A stretch of DNA of 64,000 bases from Chloracidobacterium sp. N (GCF_018304765.1 NZ_CP072642.1:1099501-1163500), one strand, 5' to 3'; counted from the stretch's first letter, positions 43,541 to 52,960 are shown. Translations and numbers: made by a program. The notes: a model not told the origin generated them from the letters alone.

Positions 43541-44830
43541 TCAGCCGGCCGGATTGCCAACGGCTGCATGGGCTATCTCGCGCAGGTCTTCCGGGAAGCA
43601 CAGCCGACGCAGGCGGTAGGGACGCAGGCCCTGCACGGCCGCCGAGACTTCGGAAATCTCACGCGGGCGGGGGTGCGTCTGATGGTCTTCGACGATGATG
43701 TACCGTTCGGGCGCATCGGGCAGGTAGGGGTCAAAGTACGGTACGTCTCCGGCATCGTCTTCGAGCAGGTAGAACTCCGGCGGCCAGCCGCGCCGGGCCA
43801 GAGCTGCTTCCAGAGTCATCCGAAGCTCTGCGATGGCTTCTGATGAGAGGGCCGAAACGTCGAGCGACTTGAAAAGCCGCCGCTCCAGAAAACGTCCGGC
43901 CAGGTCAGACAAAATAGGGTCGGGGTCGCGTTGCCACTGCTTGATGTGAAACAGCACGTCGGCGTCGTCGAGGCTGAGATATTCGGTTGTCGTCAGCGGG
44001 GCGCCGGTGATGAGTTTGTCCATGGCGGTGCCGGAAAGCCGAAAGGCGAGTCGGCCTTCGTGGGTCAGCGTCACAGCCCGCCGGAACATGGCCACCAGCA
44101 TGTTTTCGGCCGCCCGCAGGGCGTGGTGGAAATACACCCGGCGGAACATGTGGTAGCGCGCAAACAGGTATTCCTCCACGGCCAGCACCCCCCGCGCACG
44201 GACGATGAGGCTGTCGTTGGTGGTATCCACCGTCAGGGCATGGAGAATCCACGGCAGGTCATAGCCGCCGTAACTGACGCCCGTCATGAGGCTGTCCCGC
44301 AGCAGGTAGTCGAAGCGGTCGCAGTCAAGTTGTGAGGAAACCAGTTGTGCTGCGAAGCGCGGGCGAAACTGGCCCTCCAGCAGGGCAATCAGGGTGTCCG
44401 GCAACTGTGGGTCGTGATCGGTAAGCCGTCCGTGAATGGCGGTTGCCGGATCGCCGATGATGCGTTTGGTCCAGTCTTCATGGCGCTGGTGGAGAACTTT
44501 CTCCATGACGTGCGAAAACGGCCCGTGGCCGATGTCGTGCAGAAGCGCCGCCAGACGCGCCAGCCCGCAGACCTGGGCATCGAGCCGGACGCCGCTGCGC
44601 TGTAGCGTATCCAGCGCTAACGTCATCGTGTGCATCACGCCAAGGCTGTGGGCAAACCGGCTGTGTTCGGCCCCCTGAAAAACGACAAAGGCCAGTCCGA
44701 GTTGGCGAATCCGGCGCAGCCGCTGAAACTCCGGCGTGTCAATGAGCGCCATCAACAGCGCATCAAAGGGCAGGCTTCGGTCGAGCGTGATGATGCGGTG
44801 TACCGGGTCGCTGTAGCGGCGCAGTGCCAT
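43541..44830 (-). CDS. HD-domain phosphohydrolase (dGTPase/SAMHD-like)
   Basis: A 429-residue cytosolic protein with the HD-domain metal site: His in HSRFAHSLGVMHT, HD in LAALLHDIGHGPFSHVME, and a later Asp in SQLDCDRFDYLLRDSL. The fold matches the YdhJ-type and dNTPase-like family, which hydrolyses phosphate esters or dNTPs. The N-terminal ATG at 44830 gives the usual start (MALRRYSDPVHRII). It may be cotranscribed with nothing; flavin reductase lies 66 bases upstream. The substrate is not deducible. Confidence 0.88.
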   Translation of the reverse strand: MALRRYSDPVHRIITLDRSLPFDALLMALIDTPEFQRLRRIRQLGLAFVVFQGAEHSRFAHSLGVMHTMTLALDTLQRSGVRLDAQVCGLARLAALLHDIGHGPFSHVMEKVLHQRHEDWTKRIIGDPATAIHGRLTDHDPQLPDTLIALLEGQFRPRFAAQLVSSQLDCDRFDYLLRDSLMTGVSYGGYDLPWILHALTVDTTNDSLIVRARGVLAVEEYLFARYHMFRRVYFHHALRAAENMLVAMFRRAVTLTHEGRLAFRLSGTAMDKLITGAPLTTTEYLSLDDADVLFHIKQWQRDPDPILSDLAGRFLERRLFKSLDVSALSSEAIAELRMTLEAALARRGWPPEFYLLEDDAGDVPYFDPYLPDAPERYIIVEDHQTHPRPREISEVSAAVQGLRPYRLRRLCFPEDLREIAHAAVGNPAG

Positions 44831-44896
44831 AGCTAACACCTTGTCCTTCGGACTGGCCGGCCTCTTCCGGTTGTCCGTGCTCAGGGCTTCAGCATT

Positions 44897-45388
44897 TCAG
44901 TAGTCAAAACCATTTTTCCGAATGCGAATCATCGGCTCGCCCTCGCTCGTGACGCTTCCGGCTACGACTTCACCCAGAAACAGGATGTGGTCGCCAGCGG
45001 TGACTTCCTGCCGCAGGACACAATCCAGATAAGCCAGGGCTTCCGGGATCACCGGCACGCCTGTCACAGCCGGCTCATGGGGAATCCCCTCGAACGCCGG
45101 CTCATCGAGTGCGAACCCCTTGGCAAAGTGCGCCACGAGTTTGCCGTTTTGCTTGTGGCAGATGTTGACGGCAAAAGCGCCGCTTTCCCGCAGGCGCGTC
45201 AGGATGGGCCGTCCCTGCCGCACCGCCGCCATGACCATCGGCGGGTGAAAGCTCACCTGCTTGATGAAGGAAGCCAGCATCCCGGTCGCCTTGGGACCGG
45301 CGCCGGTGGTGAGAATGAAAATGCCACTGGAAATCCGGCCGAGCGCCGCGCCAATGGATGCCTGTTCGGTCGGCTGTGTGTCTGTCAT
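44897..45388 (-). CDS. flavin reductase-domain protein
   Basis: A 163-residue protein of the flavin reductase-like family that binds FMN or FAD: GRISSGIFILTTG at the N-terminus, then the substrate strand FIKQVSFHPPMVMAAV, and the C-terminal DHILFLGEVVAG. It supplies reduced flavin to a monooxygenase, or acts alone as a quinone/nitroreductase. The frame extends upstream to 45520, but the start at 45388 is the family start. No monooxygenase gene is adjacent. It is divergent from the small membrane protein gene. Confidence 0.87.
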   Translation of the reverse strand: MTDTQPTEQASIGAALGRISSGIFILTTGAGPKATGMLASFIKQVSFHPPMVMAAVRQGRPILTRLRESGAFAVNICHKQNGKLVAHFAKGFALDEPAFEGIPHEPAVTGVPVIPEALAYLDCVLRQEVTAGDHILFLGEVVAGSVTSEGEPMIRIRKNGFDY

Positions 45389-45505
45389 CGGATTGTCTCC
45401 TGCTGGAAAGATTCTGGGAAAGTTTCGCCGAAATTGAACGACCAGGCTGTGGTCGGCAAGATTTTCGTTGTACGTTGGGGCAGGGATTGAGTACGCTAGG
45501 GGCAC

Positions 45506-45555
45506 CCTACGACGGATCATCTTTCACACGGCGTCCCCGACACAACCTACGACGG
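45506..45555. repeat. direct repeat in a divergent intergenic region
   Basis: CCTACGACGG occurs at 45506-45515 and 45546-45555, 40 bases apart, about four helical turns, in the 263-base gap between the flavin reductase and the small membrane protein genes. It could be a pair of operator half sites. No convincing promoter hexamers were seen beside it. Confidence 0.45.
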
Positions 45556-45651
45556 CATTCCGGCTGGCTTTGGCCCCTGACGGCTGATGCAGGGAAAAGG
45601 TCACAAGGCCCGGAATGCATAGCCAGTTTACGTGCGAGGTACGCAGTCGTT

Positions 45652-46026
45652 ATGAGCGAAACCACCGCCCTCCCTCCTGTGACCGAACGTGGCTTCACCA
45701 ACCTGATGATTACCGGTTTCGTCTATCCGATGACCGTGCTGCCGGTAACACCGCTGCTTGGTATTTACCGCTCCGGGAAAGAAACCTACCGCTTTCTTGA
45801 AGGGACGCCCTTTGGCAGTAATGACTTCATCCGCATCGGGGTCACTGTGCTGGCCACCCCCTTCGTGGCGCTGTTTATGCTCTGGCCCTTCGGCATTATC
45901 GAGGGGACAGAGCTGATCTCTGACCAGGTGGCCCGGCTGGGCCTCGACAAAGCCGTAGAAAACACCATCCACGGCGTGGCCGACAGCATCTTTGGCACGA
46001 TTGGCTCGCTGCTTCCCAAAGAGTAA
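45652..46026 (+). CDS. unknown small membrane protein
   Basis: A 124-residue protein I do not recognise. It has an N-terminal acidic stretch, about two hydrophobic segments (LMITGFVYPMTVLPVTPLLG and VTVLATPFVALFMLWPFGII) separated by YRSGKETYRFLEG, then a C-terminal amphipathic helix with GLDKAVENTIHGVADSIFGT. No signal peptide cleavage site or cofactor motif is visible. The predicted topology is two membrane spans. Codon use fits its neighbours. It faces away from the flavin reductase and converges on the DAHP synthase gene. Confidence 0.65.
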   Translation: MSETTALPPVTERGFTNLMITGFVYPMTVLPVTPLLGIYRSGKETYRFLEGTPFGSNDFIRIGVTVLATPFVALFMLWPFGIIEGTELISDQVARLGLDKAVENTIHGVADSIFGTIGSLLPKE

Positions 46027-46050
46027 GTCTGGTTCCAGTTATCTTGACAA

Positions 46051-46079
46051 GACGCGGGGACTGGCTTCAGCCCCGCGTC
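46051..46079. terminator. hairpin between convergent genes
   Basis: GACGCGGGG (46051-46059) pairs perfectly with CCCCGCGTC (46071-46079), with an inner CTG/CAG pair in the loop. It overlaps the last codons of the DAHP synthase gene and lies 25 bases past the stop of the membrane protein gene. No T-tract follows on either strand, so it may be a rho-type pause or mRNA end-stabiliser. Confidence 0.4.
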
Positions 46080-47134
46080 TGTGACTGCCGGCGAAGGCGT
46101 ACCGCCTGGGCCAGTTCGGCCAGAAGCTTCTCCGTTTCCTCCCAGCCAATACAGGCGTCGGTAATGCTTTGCCCATAGACCAGTGGCCGCCCTGGTACGT
46201 GGGTTTGTTTGCCTTCGACAAGGTGGCTTTCGATCATTGTGCCAATGATTGCCCGGTTGCCTTCCGCAATCTGGGTGGCCACATTGTGGCACACCACCGG
46301 CTGCCGCCGGTGGTCTTTGCCGGAGTTGGCATGGCTGCAATCAATCATGATGCGTGCCGGCAGGCCGGCGCTTTCCATCAACTGAACGGCTTCCGCCACG
46401 TGGTGCGCGTCGTAGTTGGGCACCCGCCCTCCGCGCAAAATGATGTGGCAATCCGGGTTGCCTGTCGTACGAAACAACGCCGAGCGGCCGTCCTTGGTGT
46501 GTGACAGGAAGGCGTGGGGTTCGCGCGCCGAGCGCACGGCATCCACTGCGATTTGAATCGTACCACCAGTGCCGTTCTTGAAGCCGACCGGGCAGGACAG
46601 CCCGGAAGCCAGTTCACGATGTGACTGGCTTTCCGTGGTCCGCGCACCAATGGCCCCCCAACTGACGAGTTCGGCCGTGTACTGTGGGGAAATCAGGTCC
46701 ACGAACTCACTCCCGGCCGGAACCTGCATTTCAGCCAGCTCCACGAGCAGGTGGCGGGCCAGCCACAGGCCGCGTCGTACATTGAACGTTCCGTCCAGGT
46801 TGGGATCGTTGACGAGTCCCTTCCAGCCGACGGTCGTGCGGGGTTTTTCAAAGTACACCCGCATCGTAATCACCAGATCATCAGCATATTCCTGACACAG
46901 GGGGCGCAGGCGGGCAGCATACTCCATCGCCGCCTGTGGGTCATGAATAGAGCAGGGGCCGACCACCACCAGCAGGCGGTCATCTTCGTGGCGCAGGATG
47001 CGCTTGATGGCTTCACGGGTACGGTACACCGTCTCGGCAGCCCGGTCGCTGACGGGAAGGGCGTCCCGCAGTTCACTTGGGGTTGGGATTGGCTCGAAGG
47101 ATTGAATACGAACGTCGTCAATGAGATGGCGCAT
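46067..47134 (-). CDS. aroG: 3-deoxy-7-phosphoheptulonate synthase (DAHP synthase, class I)
   Basis: A 355-residue enzyme catalysing the first shikimate step from PEP and erythrose-4-phosphate. VVVGPCSIHDP, the metal-binding Cys in that motif, FEKPRTTVGWKGL, GARTTESQSHRELAS and the late DCSHANSGKDH match the AroG/AroF/AroH type. I start at the ATG at 47134, which gives the usual length; a longer start at 47185 would place the upstream hairpin inside coding sequence. The enzyme is often feedback-controlled by Phe, Tyr or Trp; which isoform this is cannot be told. Confidence 0.94.
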   Translation of the reverse strand: MRHLIDDVRIQSFEPIPTPSELRDALPVSDRAAETVYRTREAIKRILRHEDDRLLVVVGPCSIHDPQAAMEYAARLRPLCQEYADDLVITMRVYFEKPRTTVGWKGLVNDPNLDGTFNVRRGLWLARHLLVELAEMQVPAGSEFVDLISPQYTAELVSWGAIGARTTESQSHRELASGLSCPVGFKNGTGGTIQIAVDAVRSAREPHAFLSHTKDGRSALFRTTGNPDCHIILRGGRVPNYDAHHVAEAVQLMESAGLPARIMIDCSHANSGKDHRRQPVVCHNVATQIAEGNRAIIGTMIESHLVEGKQTHVPGRPLVYGQSITDACIGWEETEKLLAELAQAVRLRRQSQTRG

Positions 47135-47137
47135 GGC

Positions 47138-47161
47138 AAAAAGCCCCATAGCCGGATGGGG
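47138..47161 (-). terminator. terminator-like hairpin in the DAHP synthase leader
   Basis: On the minus strand CCCCAT-(6)-ATGGGG is followed by C and five T residues (47138-47142), only four bases before the aroG ATG. It can act as an attenuator or cover the ribosome-binding site. The stretch upstream to the rsmI stop (47162-47215) is short. Confidence 0.45.
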
Positions 47162-47215
47162 GGCCGGAAGCATAGGGTTACACACGGGCTGATGAGCGTA
47201 AACAAGGCATAGCAG

Positions 47216-48064
47216 TTATGCTCCGCGTGGTGCAACGGCCCGGTGACGTAGCCACTGCTGATAGACCTGGCGGCGGGGGAGTCCGTAACGCTGTGCTGTC
47301 TGCCGGATGGCTTCTGTGGCGCTCAGCCCGTGTTCCGCGATGCCCCGTTCGATTTCCGCCAGAAGTCCCCCGTCGTCCGGCGGTGAAGGTGGCGCTGTGG
47401 GCTTCCCGTCAATGAGGACGACAATCTCTCCACGCGGTGCCTCCGCCCCGAAATGCGCCGTAAGGGTGGCCAGCGTCCCCCGGACGTAGGTTTCGTGGAG
47501 TTTGGTCAACTCCCGCGCCACGACGGCCGGGCGGTCGCCCAGTATGGTCAGGGCATCCTGCAGGAAAGCCAGCAGCCGGTGGGGCGCTTCGTAAAACACC
47601 AGGGTGACCGGTTCCTCAGCCAGCCCTCCCAGCGCCTTGCGCCGGGCCGCCGACTTGGGCGGAAGAAAACCGACGAAGTGAAACCCCTCGGCCGACAGTC
47701 CGGCGGCGCTCAACGCCGTGGTGGCGGCACAGGGGCCGGGCAGGGCGCTGACGGGCAACCCCTCATCAATGGCGGCGCGCAGGAGCTGTCCGCCCGGGTC
47801 TGAAATGAGCGGCGTGCCGGCGTCGCTGACCAGGGCTATTGTGTCGCCCGCCCGCAGCCGTTCCAGCAGTTCACCTGTCCGCAGCCGTTCGTTGTGTTCG
47901 TGATAGCTGACGAGTGGCGTCGAAATGCCGTAGTGGTGCAGCAGTTGGCGCGTCCGGCGCGTATCTTCGCAGGCAATGAGGTCGGCTTCGCGTAAGACCC
48001 GAACAGCGCGGTAGGTGATGTCTTCCAGATGGCCAATGGGGGTTGGCACCACGTAGAGCGGCAT
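47216..48064 (-). CDS. rsmI: 16S rRNA (cytidine-1402-2'-O)-methyltransferase
   Basis: A 282-residue SAM-dependent enzyme of the tetrapyrrole-methylase fold, 2'-O-methylating C1402 of 16S rRNA. The N-terminus VVPTPIGHLEDITYRAVRVL and the EDTRRTRQLLHHYGI signature are characteristic, as is SDAGTPLISDPG. It lies 9 bases downstream of the hydrolase gene and upstream of aroG, forming a likely unit with yebC. Confidence 0.94.
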   Translation of the reverse strand: MPLYVVPTPIGHLEDITYRAVRVLREADLIACEDTRRTRQLLHHYGISTPLVSYHEHNERLRTGELLERLRAGDTIALVSDAGTPLISDPGGQLLRAAIDEGLPVSALPGPCAATTALSAAGLSAEGFHFVGFLPPKSAARRKALGGLAEEPVTLVFYEAPHRLLAFLQDALTILGDRPAVVARELTKLHETYVRGTLATLTAHFGAEAPRGEIVVLIDGKPTAPPSPPDDGGLLAEIERGIAEHGLSATEAIRQTAQRYGLPRRQVYQQWLRHRAVAPRGA

Positions 48065-48073
48065 GCAGGGCGG

Positions 48074-48937
48074 TTAGCTGGAGAGAAACTGTCTGGCCAG
48101 TTGGTTGAACCGGTCGGCGTGTTCGTCGTGCGGCAGAAGCGCGCAGTTCTCAAACAGGATGAGTCGGGTCTCCGGTTTGCGTGCGAGGAAATCTTCGGCC
48201 TGACGTGCCGGTGTGGTACGGGCGTTCCGGCCCCAGACCAGTTGCACCGGCTGCGGAAGCCGACCGAAGGTATGGCTGATGTCGCAGTTGGCCATGCCGG
48301 TCAAAAAGGCGATGGGGGCATATTTGGCATTTTTGGCCCGCATGGTGCGGTAGAGATAGTCGGCGTGCTCGTGTGTGAAACACCGCGCATCATGAAAGCC
48401 CTGGTTCGTCATGAAGTAGCGGATGACCGGCCGCGTGCTGAGCACCCGGAAGAACAATGTCCCCACCGGGGAAAACAGGATGTTGCGCGCCGTTCGGCGC
48501 AGGCGCGTGGGACGTTCATCGGCCAGGGCGCGAATGCCGGTGGGCGCAATGAGGATCAGTTTGCGGAACAGTTCCGGCGCCAGACCCGCAGCGCGGATGG
48601 CATAGGCCGCGCCAAGCGAGCTGGCAATGACATGGCACGGGATGCCGATGCGCGCGCGGCAAAAATCAAGGATGAAGTCCGTATAGAGATTGGCTGTGTA
48701 GTCCATCCGCCGGCGCTCGGAAGCGCCAAAGCCGGGCAGGTCCGGGGCAATGACATCGAAGGTATCCTCCAGCCCCAGAAACACCTTGCGCATTTCGTAG
48801 GCCGAGGCGGCAGCGTTAAGGCTGTGGATAAGCAGCACCGGCTCCCCGCTCCCGCGCCGGGCGTAGTGCATGCGCTGTCCACGCCACATCCAGACGGAAG
48901 TCAGCGCATGCACGGGAGCTTCGGCGAGAGATGACAT
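48074..48937 (-). CDS. alpha/beta hydrolase
   Basis: A 287-residue hydrolase. The first strands read LLIHSLNAAASAYEM and VIAPDLPGFGASE; the nucleophile elbow is IASSLGAAYA with Ser as nucleophile. The C-terminal LPHDEHADRFNQLARQFL carries the catalytic His. The closest general class is haloperoxidase- or epoxide-hydrolase-like esterases; the residues do not allow a substrate call. It begins 13 bases after the yebC stop and precedes rsmI by 9 bases. Confidence 0.82.
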   Translation of the reverse strand: MSSLAEAPVHALTSVWMWRGQRMHYARRGSGEPVLLIHSLNAAASAYEMRKVFLGLEDTFDVIAPDLPGFGASERRRMDYTANLYTDFILDFCRARIGIPCHVIASSLGAAYAIRAAGLAPELFRKLILIAPTGIRALADERPTRLRRTARNILFSPVGTLFFRVLSTRPVIRYFMTNQGFHDARCFTHEHADYLYRTMRAKNAKYAPIAFLTGMANCDISHTFGRLPQPVQLVWGRNARTTPARQAEDFLARKPETRLILFENCALLPHDEHADRFNQLARQFLSS

Positions 48938-48950
48938 ACAGGGCAGGGAA

Positions 48951-49697
48951 TTACTTCAACCGGTCGAACTCGGCATCATCAATCTCGAAGTTGGTCGAGA
49001 TTTTCTGCACGTCATCGTGGTCGTCGAGGGCGTCGTAGAGCTTGAGCATCTGCTGGGCGTCTTTGCCTTCAAGACGAACGAAGGTTTTGGGGACGCGCGT
49101 TATGTCTGCCGAAACCGTTGGGACGCCGGCCGCCTTGAGGGCTGCCAGGACAGCATCGAACGCCTCCGGTTGGGTCTGAATTTCCCAGTATTCGCCCAGG
49201 TCGCGCAGGTCTTCAGCGCCAGCGCCGACGGCAATCTCGAAAAGTTCTTCTTCTGACTTCACATCCTTTTCGAGCGTGATGACGCCTTTGGGATCGAAGA
49301 GCCAACTTACACTGCCGGTTTCACCCAGGTTGCCGCCGTTCTTGGAAAAAAGATGGCGGAGTTCACTGACCGTACGGTTGCGGTTGTCAGTCGCAGCTTC
49401 GAGCAAAACGGCAACGCCTGCCGGGCCGTAGCCCTCATAGATGATTTCTTCGTAGGCTGCGCCCTCGATTTCACCCGTGCCCCGCTTGATGGCCCGCTCG
49501 ATGGTGTCGTTGGGAATGTTCTCCGCCTTGGCATCGGCAATGGCCTTGCGGAGACGCGGGTTGGCGGCCGGATCGCCCCCTCCAACCCGCGCCGCAACGG
49601 TCAGTTCCTTGACGAGCCGGGTGGTGATTTTGCCCCGCTTGGCGTCGAGCGCGCCTTTTTTGTGTTTGATGGTATGCCACTTACTATGACCAGACAT
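48951..49697 (-). CDS. yebC: YebC/PmpR-family regulatory/translation protein
   Basis: A 248-residue cytosolic protein of the TACO1/YebC family: [20 protein letters not shown], with [20 protein letters not shown] and [16 protein letters not shown] in the middle. Members act as transcription factors in some bacteria and promote translation of proline-rich sequences in others. The open frame continues upstream, but the family always starts with MSGHSKWH. It may be the first gene of a yebC-hydrolase-rsmI-aroG unit. Confidence 0.93.
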   Translation of the reverse strand: MSGHSKWHTIKHKKGALDAKRGKITTRLVKELTVAARVGGGDPAANPRLRKAIADAKAENIPNDTIERAIKRGTGEIEGAAYEEIIYEGYGPAGVAVLLEAATDNRNRTVSELRHLFSKNGGNLGETGSVSWLFDPKGVITLEKDVKSEEELFEIAVGAGAEDLRDLGEYWEIQTQPEAFDAVLAALKAAGVPTVSADITRVPKTFVRLEGKDAQQMLKLYDALDDHDDVQKISTNFEIDDAEFDRLK

Positions 49698-49734
49698 GGC
49701 TTTTCGGTCTTCCTCAAAAAGAAACGATGTCGAG

Positions 49735-49762
49735 AAAAAAGCTCGGCGGGCCGCCCGGCCCG
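49735..49762 (-). terminator. possible terminator between the HD-GYP and yebC genes
   Basis: On the minus strand CGGGCC-GGGC-GGCCCG (49747-49762), six bases, then TTTTTT (49735-49740). The gap between stem and T-tract makes it a poor intrinsic terminator, but nothing else in the 49698-49928 gap looks like one. Confidence 0.35.
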
Positions 49763-49928
49763 TGCGGCTGAATCTAGCACAGAAATCCTGCCGGTCGGCG
49801 CCATGCAGGCGAAAGCGGACAGCACGGAAGGGTTTGTGATGCCACCTCAAGCCGTGCCGTCGGGAAGGGGCTGGCCACCGGGCGATAACGAAACCGTCGG
49901 AAGTGTCTCCCCGGACGTTGCGGAGAAC

Positions 49929-51086
49929 TCAGCCCTGTGGCTGAAAGTAGGGTGGCAGGTGGTGTTTTTCGTCCGGCACGAGCCGCTGGTGGCTGCCGCT
50001 GTGTTTGGCCGCTGCGGCCGTCGTGGCCGCCTTTTCCGTGTAGCGTTCACGAATCTGTAAAATCTTGGGCAGGATGGACTTGAAAGCTTCCACGAGGTTG
50101 GGATCGAAGTGCCGGCCGCTCTGCCGGTCAATCTCGGCAATGACCTCTTCGACGGACCAGGCCTGTTTGTACGGCCGCTCCGTCGTCAGGGCATCAAACA
50201 CGTCGCACAGCGCCACAATCCGTCCCACGATGGGAATCTGCTCGCCCTTGAGACCGTTGGGGTAGCCTGACCCATCCCATTTCTCGTGGTGGGAAAGGGC
50301 AATCTCCATCGCCATGTGCATCAGGGGGGACGTTGAGCCACTGAGGAGTTCGGCCCCGATGGTGGCATGGGACTTCATCACTTCCCATTCTTCAGGCGTC
50401 AGTTTGCCTTCCTTGAGAAGGATGCGGTCGGGAATGCCGATTTTTCCAATGTCATGCATCGGGCTGGCATGCAGAAGCATTTCACAGGCTTCATCGTCCC
50501 AGCCGATGGCGCGGGCCAGTTCGGCGCAGTAGTGGCTCATGCGGATGACGTGCATGCCGGTGACATTGTCGCGGTATTCTGCGGCACGTCCCAACCGCCG
50601 CACAATTTCCAACTGCGTTTCACGGAGTTGCTGCGTGCGCTGGCGCACTTTTTCTTCCAGAACCCGGTTCTGTTCCCGGACCTCATTGTGCAGCAGCCGC
50701 ACCTCGATCATGTTGCGGATGCGGGTCAGCGCCTCGACGTGCTCAAACGGTTTGCTCAGAAAGTCGCGCGCGCCGGATTCAAGGGCGCGCAGGCGGGTGG
50801 CGTGATCGGGCAGTCCGGTCAGCACCAGAACGGGAATGTAGGAATCGTGCTCGATTTCGCGCAGGTCTTCCATCACCTGGAAGCCGTTGCGGTGGGGCAT
50901 GTGCAGGTCAAGGATGACCAGGTCGGGCGACAGCTCGCGGTAGAGTTCCACAACCTGCCGTGAGTCCGTCGTGCTGAAAACCCGCCGGTAGCCGGCTTCT
51001 GCCAGGAGATTTTCCAGCAGCTTGATGTTTAGTTCAAGGTCATCAACAACAAGAATCCGTGCATCCCGAATGCGAGCGTCATCCAT
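49929..51086 (-). CDS. HD-GYP response regulator
   Basis: A 385-residue protein: receiver (1-130) with VVDDLELN, VILDLHMP and LSKPFEH; a coiled-coil signalling helix (about 130-170); and an HD-GYP domain (about 170-345) with HDIGKIGIP, HHEKWDGSGYPNGL and the accompanying E/R residues. HD-GYP proteins hydrolyse cyclic di-GMP. The intact GYP suggests activity. No kinase is adjacent. The C-terminal tail is His- and Pro-rich. Confidence 0.93.
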   Translation of the reverse strand: MDDARIRDARILVVDDLELNIKLLENLLAEAGYRRVFSTTDSRQVVELYRELSPDLVILDLHMPHRNGFQVMEDLREIEHDSYIPVLVLTGLPDHATRLRALESGARDFLSKPFEHVEALTRIRNMIEVRLLHNEVREQNRVLEEKVRQRTQQLRETQLEIVRRLGRAAEYRDNVTGMHVIRMSHYCAELARAIGWDDEACEMLLHASPMHDIGKIGIPDRILLKEGKLTPEEWEVMKSHATIGAELLSGSTSPLMHMAMEIALSHHEKWDGSGYPNGLKGEQIPIVGRIVALCDVFDALTTERPYKQAWSVEEVIAEIDRQSGRHFDPNLVEAFKSILPKILQIRERYTEKAATTAAAAKHSGSHQRLVPDEKHHLPPYFQPQG

Positions 51087-51139
51087 AGCCTTGTACTCAC
51101 CCAGAGATCAAAAACAGAAAAGCGTGACGATGTCGGCCT

Positions 51140-52960
51140 TTAGTTGAAACGAAGCAGGAAGGGAAGCCGGGCATAGACGCCGAGCGGATCGTTGAACGCA
51201 GCCAGCGCCGCCGTTTCGGCCCACAACTGCTCCAGTTCACGTTGTACCGGCCCCTGCACCAGACGCTCCGGCTCCTCATCCGTGAACAGCTTGGCAAGCT
51301 GCTCAGCCAGGTTGCGCCGCTTGGGATACTCGGCAATTTTCCAGTCATTCCCCAGCTTGGCCAGTTCGGCAGCCGCCTGAATGGCCGCCTCCAGCCCGCC
51401 AAACTCATCCACGAGTCCGAGTCGTTTGGCTTCCGCTCCCGACCAGACGCGCCCCTGTGCAATTTCCTGTACGTTTTCCTTGGGTAGCTTCCGGGCTTCC
51501 GCCACCCGTGTCAAGAACTCATCGTAGATGCGATCCACATTGGCCTGAATGAGTTTCAGTTCGTCTTCGGTCTTGGGGCGGGTGATCGTGCCCAGGTCGG
51601 CGTAGCGATTGGTTTTGGCGGTGTCCCACTTGACGCCGTAATCGCCGGCCAGTTTCTGAACGTTGGGCAAAACACCAAAAACGCCTATTGAGCCGGTAAT
51701 GGTGTTGGGCGCGGCAAAGATTTTGTCGCTGGCCGTGGAAATCCAGTACCCGCCGGAAGCCGCTACCGTACCCATCGAAACCACCACGGGCTTGCCGGCC
51801 CCACGGGTTTCGGCCAGTTCACGGCGGATGACCTCCGAGGCCAGTGCGCTGCCGCCGGGGCTGTTGACGCGCAGCACGACGGCCTTGATCTGGTCGTCCT
51901 GCCGGAGCTTGCGCAGTTCTTTTGCCAGGCGGTCGCCGCCGATCTGACCATCGCCGCCGGCCCCATCCACGATCTCCCCTTCGGCATAGATGACGGCAAT
52001 GATGTTCCGTGAGGTGCGTTCCAGACCGAGTGAGCGCCGTGATACGCGGGCATAGGCGGGAAGCGTCACCTGCCGGAAAGGCGCTTTGTCGTCATTGACC
52101 TCAGTCAGCTTGCGCAACGCGCCGAGCACCTGGTCGAGATAGGCTGTCTCGTCGGCCAGTTTGGCGGCAACAGCTTCCTGTCCCGCCAGCAAGGCCTTTT
52201 CGTTGGCCAGACGCTGGAGGTCATCCGGCGTCAGTTGCCGGGCCGCTGCCACGCCACTGACGAACTCGCCCCACACGTCGTCCAGCAGCTTTTGGGTCTG
52301 CTCCCGGTTTTCAGGACTCATTTTGTCGAACAGGAGGGGTTCGACTGCCGATTTGTACTTGCCGACCCGTGTGACCTGAATGCCGACACCGTATTTCTTG
52401 AAGGCTTCGCCCAGAAACATCATCTCCGAGGCGAGGCCATTCATTTCAATGGCGCCAAAGGGGTTGAGAAAGATTTTGTCCGCCACGGACGCCAGGTAGT
52501 AATCGCGTTCGCTATACACCTGGTTGTAGGCGTAGATGGGCTTTTTGGACGCCTTGAAGCGCAGCAACGCCTCACGGACTTCCCGCAGCGCAGCGAAGCC
52601 GGAGCCGTAACCGTCCGTGGACAGGTTGCCGTGCAGGTACAGCCCCACCACCCGTTTGTCCGCGGCGGCCTTGTCCAGGCAGTCCAGAACGGTGCTCAGG
52701 GGCAGGATTTTCCCTCCACTGCCGCGCAGCAGCCGCTGCACGTCCACTTCGCGGCCGTCATCGCTGGGCGCGATGTCGGAAATCGTGGCCGAAAGGTCGA
52801 ACACCAGCACTGTTTTGTCCCGTACGTCGGGTTCCGGACTGCGCCCACTGGACAGTGAGGCCACCGAAGCCAGCAGCAGCAGGATGCCGCCAAAGACAAG
52901 CCCGAAGAAAATGAGGGTGCCGGTCAGGCTGGCAAACACGTACTTCAGAAAATCGCGCAT
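51140..52960 (-). CDS. sppA: signal peptide peptidase SppA, 67-kDa type
   Basis: A 606-residue membrane-anchored serine protease with two homologous halves. An N-terminal membrane segment (about 8-32) is followed by half one, with the Lys side (SKKPIYAYNQVYSERDY) and half two, with the Ser in VSMGTVAASGGYWISTASDK. The sequence GRVWSGAEAKRLGLVDEFG is a family hallmark. It degrades cleaved signal peptides in the inner membrane. It starts its own unit. Confidence 0.93.
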   Translation of the reverse strand: MRDFLKYVFASLTGTLIFFGLVFGGILLLLASVASLSSGRSPEPDVRDKTVLVFDLSATISDIAPSDDGREVDVQRLLRGSGGKILPLSTVLDCLDKAAADKRVVGLYLHGNLSTDGYGSGFAALREVREALLRFKASKKPIYAYNQVYSERDYYLASVADKIFLNPFGAIEMNGLASEMMFLGEAFKKYGVGIQVTRVGKYKSAVEPLLFDKMSPENREQTQKLLDDVWGEFVSGVAAARQLTPDDLQRLANEKALLAGQEAVAAKLADETAYLDQVLGALRKLTEVNDDKAPFRQVTLPAYARVSRRSLGLERTSRNIIAVIYAEGEIVDGAGGDGQIGGDRLAKELRKLRQDDQIKAVVLRVNSPGGSALASEVIRRELAETRGAGKPVVVSMGTVAASGGYWISTASDKIFAAPNTITGSIGVFGVLPNVQKLAGDYGVKWDTAKTNRYADLGTITRPKTEDELKLIQANVDRIYDEFLTRVAEARKLPKENVQEIAQGRVWSGAEAKRLGLVDEFGGLEAAIQAAAELAKLGNDWKIAEYPKRRNLAEQLAKLFTDEEPERLVQGPVQRELEQLWAETAALAAFNDPLGVYARLPFLLRFN

